Assembly: GCA_021775415.1 (NCBI GenBank)
Contig: JAJFHV010000010.1
Location: forward strand, 186,001 to 250,000
DNA: 64,000 nt
Source: Hyphomicrobiales bacterium
GTDB taxonomy: Bacteria > Pseudomonadota > Alphaproteobacteria > Rhizobiales > Rhizobiaceae
Reading direction: 5' to 3'
Positions 1 through 7,646 of this stretch are shown piece by piece. The notes under the pieces were generated by a model. The model ran no database searches. It had not been told where the DNA came from and saw only the letters and a list, made by a program, of their open reading frames with translations. The first letter of the stretch is position 1. Each line of letters starts with the position of its first letter. The translations under genes were made by a program, and so were the position numbers.

Positions 1-356
1 GCGACTTTACAAACTGGGATGATGAAGAATGGCGTCGACAAACGACGCTCATATATTATGAAAAGAACGGGAAACTTGTTCGTCAGCACGATCCCAAGCT
101 GGTCAACGGGCTGAAAGATATAAATCTCGACATTCGTCTTCCCAATCTATGGCCGCAATTTGCCGGGTTAAGAAAACTTCCCCTGCTCCTGATACGAGGC
201 GAAAACACAGATCTGTTGTCAATGGATTGTGTTTCCAGGATGCAGAACGAACATCAGAAAATGAGGATCATACATGTGCCGGATCAAGGCCATGCCCCTG
301 ATTTGGGCTCAGCAGGAATTCCACAAACAATCGCCAGTTTTTTCTCAAATTATTAA
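1..356 (+). CDS. Alpha/beta hydrolase, C-terminal part (5' end outside window)
   Basis: An open frame enters from the left edge (first full codon at base 3) and ends at TAA 354-356, giving about 117 residues. The end of an alpha/beta-hydrolase fold is visible: a beta strand followed by an Asp-bearing loop (LLLIRGENTDLLS), and a C-terminal VPDQGHAPDL in which His is the expected third member of the Ser-Asp-His triad. The nucleophile elbow lies outside the window, so the substrate cannot be guessed. It converges on the minus-strand operon to its right, 51 bp away. The fold call is fairly safe; the exact enzyme is unknown. Confidence 0.75.
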   Translation, partial: DFTNWDDEEWRRQTTLIYYEKNGKLVRQHDPKLVNGLKDINLDIRLPNLWPQFAGLRKLPLLLIRGENTDLLSMDCVSRMQNEHQKMRIIHVPDQGHAPDLGSAGIPQTIASFFSNY

Positions 357-407
357 GATAATCGACTGAAGGAACCTTAAACTTTCCCGGTTATCTAGTT
401 GATATAA

Positions 408-1232
408 TTATTTAATTTTTGTTTTTCGACGGATAACAATTTCACCCCGCTCTGCACGTTTTGACTTTGACTTAGTACCGCCTTTGGCAAGGATTTTTGC
501 CTCAGCAACCCAGTTTTCACGTTCCGGCCTTCCAGGAAAACCAAGCTCATTACCGACCCATGCCTGATGATCTTTTGTCCATTTTGCAATCTGGTCAAAA
601 TGGTGGATACCTAATCCAAACAGCTTCTTCTCAAGCGCATTACCCACTCCATCAATCAATGTGAGGTTATCCCCTCCTCCAGTACGCGGTTTGGCCGTTG
701 TTGGAGGCTTGGCACCCACATCCCCCGCTAGACCCTTGCCGGTTGACGTTGAAACCTCACCACTTGTGACACGCTTCGAGAAACTTGTCTGACCGCCTTG
801 GGCAAGAGATTTGGCTTGCTTAACCCACTCCTCTCTTTCAATCCGCCCCGGAAATGCCAGGCGCTCGCCCATTTTGCGTTGTTCCTTTGCGCTCCATTCG
901 GCAATCTGTGAATAGGTCGCTATACCTATCGCATTGAGTTTAGCCTCATTTTGGCGACCAACTCCCTTGATTTTCTTGAGATCGTCCATTGTGGCCAGCT
1001 TTGCTGCAGGCGCAGCCTTAACAACACGCGTTCTCGGTTTGGCAGGTTTGCTACGTGGTTTTGGGGCAGTCTTTGGAGCAGGTTTGAGTTTTGGTGCATC
1101 AGCAGTAGCGGGAGCAGGCACAGCCACCCTCTCAGATGTCCCAAACAACCGCTGTAACAGGTTGCCCGCAATACAACCCAAAATGTAAGCGATGGCCATT
1201 AGTATCAGGGACTGAATGATAAACATTGTCAT
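408..1232 (-). CDS. Membrane-anchored protein with two helix-hairpin-helix units
   Basis: A 274-residue protein. Residues about 4-24 form one hydrophobic segment (FIIQSLILMAIAYILGCIAG). A Lys/Pro/Ala-rich linker follows, then two similar modules at about 80-145 and 190-255. Each begins with an HhH-like motif (LKKIKGVGRQNEAKLNAIGI; LIDGVGNALEKKLFGLGI) and ends with a shared block (W..E....R..FPGR.ERE.WV..AK.LA.GG). Such proteins are often auto-annotated as flap-endonuclease-like, but no nuclease active site is visible. HhH units normally bind DNA, which is odd for a membrane-tethered protein. It is the last gene of a three-gene minus-strand operon and starts 25 bp after the small peptide gene. 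The function is unknown. Confidence 0.8.
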   Translation of the reverse strand: MTMFIIQSLILMAIAYILGCIAGNLLQRLFGTSERVAVPAPATADAPKLKPAPKTAPKPRSKPAKPRTRVVKAAPAAKLATMDDLKKIKGVGRQNEAKLNAIGIATYSQIAEWSAKEQRKMGERLAFPGRIEREEWVKQAKSLAQGGQTSFSKRVTSGEVSTSTGKGLAGDVGAKPPTTAKPRTGGGDNLTLIDGVGNALEKKLFGLGIHHFDQIAKWTKDHQAWVGNELGFPGRPERENWVAEAKILAKGGTKSKSKRAERGEIVIRRKTKIK

Positions 1233-1257
1233 GAGCGTGTTTCCAATCTCTTTATGT

Positions 1258-1359
1258 TCAGCTGCTTGGCTGAGACGCGGATGTAATCCAACCCACGACT
1301 ACACCAATGATGAAAGCAGCGAGTAGAAACCAGAAGAGCTGTTCGACTAAATAGAACAT
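1258..1359 (-). CDS. 33-residue single-span membrane peptide
   Basis: This small gene lies in the 140-bp gap between the OmpA/BON and HhH genes. It reads ATG (1359-1357) to TGA (1260-1258), 33 residues. It begins MFYLVEQLFWFLLAAF, continues with a hydrophobic stretch (IIGVVVGW) and ends polar (SASQPSS), so it is one membrane span. On the minus strand GAGAAGG stands about six bases before the ATG, and the upstream OmpA gene ends 14 bp away, so it fits translation from the same message. Support: the Shine-Dalgarno, the tight operon position and a plausible membrane composition. Against it: short length, and conservation is unchecked. Confidence 0.6.
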   Translation of the reverse strand: MFYLVEQLFWFLLAAFIIGVVVGWITSASQPSS

Positions 1360-1373
1360 GTTGACCTTCTCTC

Positions 1374-3521
1374 TTATTGAATGACGTTGAATTCTATGCG
1401 GCGATTGCGGGCTTTGCCTTCATCTGTGTTGTTATCACCCACCGGACGGCTTTCACCATACCCCCTGGCATCCAACCGGCTGGCAATTACACCTGCACGA
1501 ATCAGATACTCACGAACAGCTATTGCTCGCCCTTCACTTAGCTTTTGGTTGTATCCATCTCTGCCGTCCGCATCCGTGTGTCCAGCAATTTCAATTCTGA
1601 CATTCGGGCAAGATGCCACGTTATTTACCAATTCATCCAAAAGACCAGCAGATACCGGCTTTATCACTGCGCGGTTCACTTCAAACTCGATTTTTCCGTT
1701 CGCCATGCTGGAATTCAACAAATTCTGACAATTGTCGCCGCTCGCCTCTGCCGCAGAAATATCTAAATTTGAGTCTTGAAGCGTAACCTTCGCTTCTCCC
1801 GTAAACCCGTCCGGCAATGAATTGCTGATTGCATTGAGAACTTCATTCCGGGTTGTAGCGGTGAGAGCGTGGCCAGTCAGGGTGAGAGTTTTGTTGCTCA
1901 AAATTGCTTCTGATGCCTCAAGTCTGCCCACAATTCCGGTTGCCAAATTCCGCGCCTCATCAAATCCATCCGGTTTTCCGGCCGCAACTCCCTGTAGATC
2001 GCTGACGGCATCAACACCCGTGGCTTTTTTTACCATTTCAATAATCGCATCTCCGGATGCACGGTCTGAAATGTGGCCGGCTACTGTGACCGTAGAACCA
2101 TATTTATTGACCATCCACAAATAGGGAGCAGCGATTGGCGCAGTAATCTGTTTGCTGGCAAGTTCCATTCCGCCGCCCAATCCAGCAGCGAGAATACCGT
2201 CGGCAGCTTCAAAGGTGCTCGTGGAGATTGCCTCGCCCTCGATTGAGAACTTGCCATCATTTATCGAAACACTACCGGTTTTGAAATTTCCCAGTATTTT
2301 CAAAGCGTAACCGGTTGCGTCTGCCCAACTTAAACCGGGTGTAACGCCACTGGCGATGCGAGTGTTGTCGATAATATTTACACTCGGATTAGCTTTCCTG
2401 GCGGCTGACAGCGCCACCGCGCGGAAAGCGTTCGACGGCATGTGCCCATCCAGCGTGATAGAATCTTCAGACTTTATTGCACCAAAGCGGTAGGGCGACA
2501 CCACAACCGGATTAACTGAAACGGCGCGGGCGGAGATACCCTCAGGCAATTTTTTGGATGCAGCCAACGCTGCATCGTAATCATCAAGCGACTTGGCTAG
2601 GCCATTTACTGAAAACTGGTTGTCGGTCAACGTAACTTTACCAGATTCAAAAAGCTTCAACATCTCAAACCCATGTCGGGTAGCCGCCTCGAATTTTGAT
2701 GGAGAGCCCCCCGCAATCGAAAGATTGTCATTGACGCCAACGCCTGGAAATACCGCATTTACTACCTCAATCATCGACTTACGAGCCTGCTCGCTAGGAA
2801 TGTGTCCATTCAATGTAAGCATCTTGCCATCAAGGCTGGCGCTCCAGGTGTATGGAGACACCCCAACCGGCTGAATATCATTTTCAGCTATTCGGAATCC
2901 CGCTGGCAGCTTTGAAATTTGTGCGGTTGCGTCGGCGAAATTCGCACTTGAGCTGGAGTAACCGGATACCGAAAATGCGTTGTCCTTAAATGTTATCCGT
3001 CCTTTTTCAAACTTTGGCAGAAAACTCAGCCCGAAGCTCATCGCATCTGTAAAATTGTTGGGAGCGCCGGTCGCGATCTTTAAATTGTCAGTGATAGAGG
3101 CGTTTGGCACATGCCTGCCAACTTCACCGACAAGTGCCGCCCGTTCATCGGCGCTGGAAACAAACCCTGAAAGTACGACTGTCATCCCATCGTAATTTGC
3201 CCCCCACTCATAGGGACTTGCGACCGGAATTGGTGGTGGTTGATAAATATCAGTCGCGTTGACAACCGTGCGGACATCATAGGTTGCGTCCGCAATCTCC
3301 AAAGCCTCATTTACGGCATCTTGAGAAGGTGCGGTTCCGCTCAGGGTGAGATCACGGCCGTTGAGTGAAACAGTTGCCCAGGAATGGTTGGTTAAGAGAC
3401 CGGTGAGTGTCTTGGATGTAAGATCCTGTTCGACTTCATCAGCCAGATACCAGGTCGATAAGGCAGTCAACAAAAGCACTACCAGTATGCCGGGCCAAAT
3501 CCACTTTTTCCAATTGATCAT
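1374..3521 (-). CDS. OmpA-family envelope protein with BON-like repeats
   Basis: A 715-residue protein. An N-terminal anchor (WIWPGILVVLLLTALSTWYL, about residues 5-25) is followed by four long repeats of roughly 120 residues. Each repeat opens with a variant of SPY-W/F (SPYEWGANYDG, SPYTWSASLDG, SPYRFGAIKSED, APYLWMVNKYG) and holds BON-like beta-alpha units (T..GH.PS.....). The last 115 residues are an OmpA-C peptidoglycan-binding domain (IEIAGHTDADG, LSEGRAIAVREYL, NRRIEFNV). The role is probably to link the inner membrane to the cell wall. A GTG lies six codons further upstream, but the ATG at 3521 has GGAAGGGGA before it and puts the anchor at the N-terminus, so it is preferred. It is the first gene of the operon. 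Confidence 0.85.
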   Translation of the reverse strand: MINWKKWIWPGILVVLLLTALSTWYLADEVEQDLTSKTLTGLLTNHSWATVSLNGRDLTLSGTAPSQDAVNEALEIADATYDVRTVVNATDIYQPPPIPVASPYEWGANYDGMTVVLSGFVSSADERAALVGEVGRHVPNASITDNLKIATGAPNNFTDAMSFGLSFLPKFEKGRITFKDNAFSVSGYSSSSANFADATAQISKLPAGFRIAENDIQPVGVSPYTWSASLDGKMLTLNGHIPSEQARKSMIEVVNAVFPGVGVNDNLSIAGGSPSKFEAATRHGFEMLKLFESGKVTLTDNQFSVNGLAKSLDDYDAALAASKKLPEGISARAVSVNPVVVSPYRFGAIKSEDSITLDGHMPSNAFRAVALSAARKANPSVNIIDNTRIASGVTPGLSWADATGYALKILGNFKTGSVSINDGKFSIEGEAISTSTFEAADGILAAGLGGGMELASKQITAPIAAPYLWMVNKYGSTVTVAGHISDRASGDAIIEMVKKATGVDAVSDLQGVAAGKPDGFDEARNLATGIVGRLEASEAILSNKTLTLTGHALTATTRNEVLNAISNSLPDGFTGEAKVTLQDSNLDISAAEASGDNCQNLLNSSMANGKIEFEVNRAVIKPVSAGLLDELVNNVASCPNVRIEIAGHTDADGRDGYNQKLSEGRAIAVREYLIRAGVIASRLDARGYGESRPVGDNNTDEGKARNRRIEFNVIQ

Positions 3522-3757
3522 CCCACAATCCCCTTCCACGCTGAATATTGGCTGTCATTCAGCAATTCAAATTTACATGAATGGTTTTCCGCTTGTGGGT
3601 AAATTTATCAAAGTTGATCCAATCTCGGCCGAATTACCGCACATGCCAATATTCATCTCCCAGCTAACACTATGCAAAGCCGCGGAATCAAGCAAGAAAA
3701 CGCTGGGGCAAGGAGAATGCTGTGAACAGGAAATGAACCAAGGAAAGCGTAGAATCA

Positions 3758-3784
3758 AAAAGGCCCGGCAGAGCCGGGCCTTTC
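3758..3784 (-). terminator. Rho-independent terminator of the porin gene
   Basis: An eight-pair GC stem (GGCCCGGC / GCCGGGCC) with a 3-base loop, extended by three A-T pairs. Read on the minus strand it is followed by a run of five T. It lies 25 bp past the porin stop codon at 3809 and before the start of the OmpA operon, so it should separate the two transcripts. Confidence 0.9.
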
Positions 3785-3808
3785 CGTTAATCAGATTAAC
3801 TGACTGAC

Positions 3809-5197
3809 TTAGAAGTCGCGGCGAACCGTAACTTCCCAGTTGTTGTAGTCGAAGCTTGAACCAACTGGCTGTAATGCACCGTTAACCAGGTAAGAAGCCG
3901 AACGCTCGGTATCACCTGCAGTGTATGAAGCCTTGACGTGGAAGCCAGGAGCCGCAGCAGGATACCAGTTCAGGCCAACGGACCACTGGTTGGTGTCGCC
4001 TTCCGTGATACCGGTGGCAACAACAGCGGCACCGGTTACACAACCACCACCAACTACACCAACAACACCACCTGGAACAGAAGTACCAGCAGCAGCACCA
4101 CCAGCACAGGCGTTACCGCCATCAATATGGTAGTAGTTGGCCCAGAACTGAACCTCATCCGTCAGGTCCATGGCGTAAGCTACACCCCAAACACTTTCGG
4201 CGTTTTCTGTTAGCAGGTTAGAGTGCACATAGGCGGTGTTGTAGTCGCCATCAGCCATATACATGGCCCAGAGCGAAGCACCCGGTGCCATGCTGGAGAG
4301 ATCAATGTTTGCACTGACCTTGTATGCCCAGCCACCGATATCGGATACTGTCATTGCACCCGGTACTGCGCCTACAGGTGTAAGCTCAGGTGCGATCGAA
4401 TCGTGTACTGCCGTACCTGCAATGCCCCATCCGTCACCGGAGTAGTTGAAACCGGCATAGAAGTTTGCACGACCATCGGTACCACCAGCATTGGTAGCGT
4501 TACCGAATGCATCACGACCATAGTCGATGCGTGGATCGTCAGCACCAACTGTGATTGCAAGACCATCAGCTGCCCAGGTGTAGTCAGCAAGGGTTGCATC
4601 ATCAAAGCCGTAGAAGCCATCTGGATAAATAATACCCGAAGCAACAGAAGCTACTGATTCAGCATTGACCCAGCCGTAACCGTGGTTGGTTGTCCAGTAG
4701 TTGTCGGAGAAACCGAAACGGAAACCGGCGATTGAGATCAATGCCCGGTCCATGTCGACGTCAACATCAACGTTGGACTGGCCCGCTTCAAGACGATACT
4801 GGGCACGCAATGTACCCCAATCGGTCTCGTTGCGGGTGTCGATGTTCAAACGCGCCCGCTGTCCCCAAAGGGTGAAGCTTGGATCGGCACGTGTGCCAAC
4901 TAGACCAGTCATGGTACCGGCGCCACCAAGAGCACCACCGATTACACCACCAGCGGTCATGTTACCTAGCTCAAAATTACCATCAAGGTGAGTTTTTTCG
5001 TATGAAGACCGCACGAAGCCGTTAAAGCTGATGCATGTTTCTGTTCCCGGGATATAGAAGAACCCGGAACCGTATGCATCACAGATGCGTACGTATTCTA
5101 CTGGCTCCGGCTCAACGACGATAGCGTCGGCGGCCTGAGCACCGGTTGCAACAACCATGGCTGCTGCGGAACCCAAAAGAAGGGCTTTGATTTTCAT
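3809..5197 (-). CDS. Outer-membrane porin, Omp2/RopA (Porin_2) type
   Basis: A 462-residue protein with a Sec signal peptide ending about GAQA/AD (residue 22). The mature N-terminus is the Rhizobiales porin signature: VRICDAYGSGFFYIPGTETC followed by ISFNGFVR, with two conserved Cys. The chain is rich in alternating beta strands and ends in Phe (VTVRRDF), as outer-membrane barrels usually do. It should form a general diffusion channel. Residues about 361-386 form a Gly/Ala/Val-rich loop with two extra Cys, encoded by repetitive GC-rich DNA. GGAGG lies about nine bases before the ATG. It is monocistronic with its own terminator. Confidence 0.93.
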   Translation of the reverse strand: MKIKALLLGSAAAMVVATGAQAADAIVVEPEPVEYVRICDAYGSGFFYIPGTETCISFNGFVRSSYEKTHLDGNFELGNMTAGGVIGGALGGAGTMTGLVGTRADPSFTLWGQRARLNIDTRNETDWGTLRAQYRLEAGQSNVDVDVDMDRALISIAGFRFGFSDNYWTTNHGYGWVNAESVASVASGIIYPDGFYGFDDATLADYTWAADGLAITVGADDPRIDYGRDAFGNATNAGGTDGRANFYAGFNYSGDGWGIAGTAVHDSIAPELTPVGAVPGAMTVSDIGGWAYKVSANIDLSSMAPGASLWAMYMADGDYNTAYVHSNLLTENAESVWGVAYAMDLTDEVQFWANYYHIDGGNACAGGAAAGTSVPGGVVGVVGGGCVTGAAVVATGITEGDTNQWSVGLNWYPAAAPGFHVKASYTAGDTERSASYLVNGALQPVGSSFDYNNWEVTVRRDF

Positions 5198-5684
5198 TGT
5201 CCTGACCTCCAGTCAAAATCAATTATTTATTTTAAGGTTTTTCAAGATGCCGACTATTCAAAATAATCACTTGATAAACCCGTGAACCAAAGGGTCGGAC
5301 ACACAAGGCACCCTCACCTGAGAGTGAACATACAAAACGCGGCTCACGACGCAACCGCTAACCAGCTGATATCGGTCCAGATATGACGCTTAATCTTGAG
5401 GTGTTGCACAATTGCCACGGATTTTGGGCTTAAACGGGGAAAACTGTTATTTTGATGGTGAATAAAACCAGTCAAAAGCACCAAAATTCCACAAATATTC
5501 CAGCCAGGCCTCGAATTTGGACGAATCTCATAAATCCACCGAGCATCCCTCATCGCTGCGGTCTTGGACCGCAAATTCATTGTTAAAAATTGCAGAGTCT
5601 GTAAATAGAAGTACAGGGTGAATTCCAACATGAATTCCAGCGCCATAATCACCATCAACAATATGCCCAGGGAAACTATCCAGC
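5198..5684. other. Non-coding gap between divergent porin and sulfotransferase genes
   Basis: 487 bp with no convincing gene. It should hold the porin promoter and long leader (an AT-rich stretch about 5220-5280) and the promoter of the sulfotransferase. A minus-strand open frame at 5344-5718 has no ribosome site or recognisable protein and was not accepted. No defined operator or structured element was recognised. Confidence 0.6.
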
Positions 5685-7316
5685 ATGAATAGCCTGCAAA
5701 ATTTCGATCCAGTCGCATTTGAAGAAGAAATTCAGAAAATGCCGATGGATCAATTAATGCGGAAATCCACTGAAACCGGTGCGCTACTCAAACGGAATCC
5801 AAGGCAATTTGAATTGCACTTTGCCCAGGCACTGATGTTGTGCAGAACCGAGGAATATGGTTCTGCCACTAGTCATTTAAAAAAAGCTCACAAACTAAAT
5901 CCAAGATCAGAGATAATCCTAAAAACCTTGTGCGAGATATTACTGCTGGAGCGCAAAAATTATAATGATGCACTGAAATTTCTGAAAAAATGGGCATTTA
6001 TTCGAAAAGAACTGGCAATCATCTGGGCATATATCGCTGAGTGCCAGATGAATATCGGAAAGACAAATGAAGCACTGGAAACAATTGAAAAGGCTGAGGG
6101 AATTGATCCGAAAGAGCAACACCTCCACATTGTTAGAGGTGACGTTTACAGCAAGCTTGGGAACGCCGATGATGCAATGACCAGTTTCAAGAGAGCGCTG
6201 GAAATTGAAGAGAATGAAAAAGTCGTTGTGAAACTGGCGACATTGCCAAACTTCGGTTCGGATCAGGCTGCGCTTGATGTGGCCATACGCGTTGCTGACA
6301 AATCGGATAAACCTGGTGAACAGGCAAATCTGTATTCAGCGATAGCAACGGGCTACGAAAAACGAAAAGAATACGATCATGCATTTCGTTACTTTGAGCT
6401 ATCAAATGAGCTCCCCTCGCAAGGACTGGATCGTGACTCTGCGCTGGCGGGCTTCAAAAATATTAGAGAGACATTCACTGATGAATTTCTTGCTCAAAAA
6501 TCCAATGTAGGATTAGATTCTGACCAACCAATTTTTATTGTCGGCATGCCCCGTTCCGGTACTACATTAACCGAGAGCATATTGGCGGGGCATTCTGAAA
6601 TTATTGATAATGGTGAGCTCCCATACTTCCACGCTGTAATGAACACCAATGGATTGTATGCCGAGGTTAACGCGCTGCTGAGGGATCAACTCCCTACTTT
6701 GGCAAAATATTTCCAAGACATGCCTGATTCTTATTTCAAAATTATTGGCGAGGGTTATTTCGAGTCTCCCGGATTCAACAAGAAAAACCGGAAGAAGCAG
6801 GTGGACAAACTTCCTCACAATTTCATGTCGGTTGGCCTGATCTCACTTGTGTTTCCCAATGCCACAATCATTCACTGTCGCCGCCATCCCGTGGATTGCG
6901 CGCTTTCCTGCTACAAATCTTCATTTTCCGAATTCCATTCCTATGCAACAGATCTCAAATTCCTGGGGCTTTATTACCGGCAGTACTGGGAACTGATGAA
7001 ACATTGGCGGAAAGTTTTTCCAGGCAAGATGTTTGAGGTCTACTATGAGGACACGGTGGTAAACACCGAGCTTGTTGCACGCAAAATGATCGATCATGTG
7101 GGGCTGGAGTGGGATGACAACTGCCTCGATCACACCTCATCCAAGAAGACCGTCAGCACTGCGTCACAGTGGCAAGTCAGACAGCCAATCTACACAACGT
7201 CTGTTGCAAAATGGAAGCATTACGAAAAACACCTGCAACCGATGATCGAAGGCATGGGCTCATGTATCGCTGATTATGAGGCCGAATTGGCGACACTCGC
7301 CACAGCAGGCAGATAA
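5685..7316 (+). CDS. TPR-repeat sulfotransferase
   Basis: A 543-residue protein with two parts. Residues 1 to about 250 are helical TPR-like repeats (for example AEGIDPKEQHLHIVRGDVYS). Residues about 280-530 are a PAPS-dependent sulfotransferase. The 5'-phosphosulfate loop is PIFIVGMPRSGTT (about 282-294) and the 3'-phosphate site is HCRRHPVDCALSCYKSSF (about 397-414). It would transfer sulfate from PAPS to a sugar, lipid or peptide acceptor that cannot be deduced. It stands alone, but cysD and cysNC, which make PAPS, lie 10 kb away. AT content looks higher than in the neighbouring operons. Confidence 0.88.
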   Translation: MNSLQNFDPVAFEEEIQKMPMDQLMRKSTETGALLKRNPRQFELHFAQALMLCRTEEYGSATSHLKKAHKLNPRSEIILKTLCEILLLERKNYNDALKFLKKWAFIRKELAIIWAYIAECQMNIGKTNEALETIEKAEGIDPKEQHLHIVRGDVYSKLGNADDAMTSFKRALEIEENEKVVVKLATLPNFGSDQAALDVAIRVADKSDKPGEQANLYSAIATGYEKRKEYDHAFRYFELSNELPSQGLDRDSALAGFKNIRETFTDEFLAQKSNVGLDSDQPIFIVGMPRSGTTLTESILAGHSEIIDNGELPYFHAVMNTNGLYAEVNALLRDQLPTLAKYFQDMPDSYFKIIGEGYFESPGFNKKNRKKQVDKLPHNFMSVGLISLVFPNATIIHCRRHPVDCALSCYKSSFSEFHSYATDLKFLGLYYRQYWELMKHWRKVFPGKMFEVYYEDTVVNTELVARKMIDHVGLEWDDNCLDHTSSKKTVSTASQWQVRQPIYTTSVAKWKHYEKHLQPMIEGMGSCIADYEAELATLATAGR

Positions 7317-7472
7317 ACTGCTGTTACTATTGGTATAATCTGCCTTGATTGCCGGAGGCTGGTTCCTGCGGGATTGGAGTTTTCGGTGATGAAACTGCCC
7401 GCAACCGCACTTGTAGTAGGTCGCGGTACAATTATCTTGTTTTCCTTAAATTTCTATCCTATCCACACCGGT

Positions 7473-7564
7473 GGAGAGGTGGCCGAGTGGTCGAAGGCGC
7501 TCCCCTGCTAAGGGAGTAGACGTGTTAAAGCGTCTCGAGGGTTCGAATCCCTTCCTCTCCGCCA
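7473..7564 (+). tRNA. tRNA-Ser (anticodon GCU), CCA encoded
   Basis: A complete cloverleaf. The acceptor GGAGAGG (7473-7479) pairs with CCTCTCC (7554-7560), with discriminator G and genomic CCA at 7562-7564. The anticodon stem CTCCC/GGGAG encloses loop CTGCTAA, so the anticodon is GCT (7507-7509), reading AGC/AGU serine codons. A long variable arm, typical of tRNA-Ser, follows, then a T arm with TTCGAAT. Its 3' part, from the first base of the anticodon stem, is duplicated exactly at 9271-9335. Confidence 0.97.
7500..7564 (+). repeat. Left 65-bp direct repeat (attL-like), within tRNA-Ser
   Basis: Identical over 65 bases to 9271-9335 (offset 1771). Identity begins at the first base of the anticodon stem, ends at the last A of CCA, and fails immediately on both sides. 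This is the geometry left by site-specific integration into a tRNA gene with the crossover near the anticodon loop. Confidence 0.9.
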
Positions 7565-7646
7565 TAGCAATTTTCCCGATCCAGCGTGGGAGTCGGGCTT
7601 GTCGTTCGACCCGCCCAAGCACGAAGATAAAGGTAGGTAGCGATCA

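Noticed and set aside
408-1232. Nuclease activity of the HhH protein
   Set aside because: Only helix-hairpin-helix units are visible; the acidic metal-binding residues of flap nucleases are not.
3346-3807. Plus-strand open frame of 153 codons opposite the OmpA gene start
   Set aside because: It overlaps the coding start of the OmpA/BON gene and the porin terminator, and lacks a ribosome site.
5344-5718. Minus-strand open frame of 124 codons in the porin/sulfotransferase gap
   Set aside because: No ribosome site and no recognisable protein; it overlaps the start of the sulfotransferase and has unusual composition.
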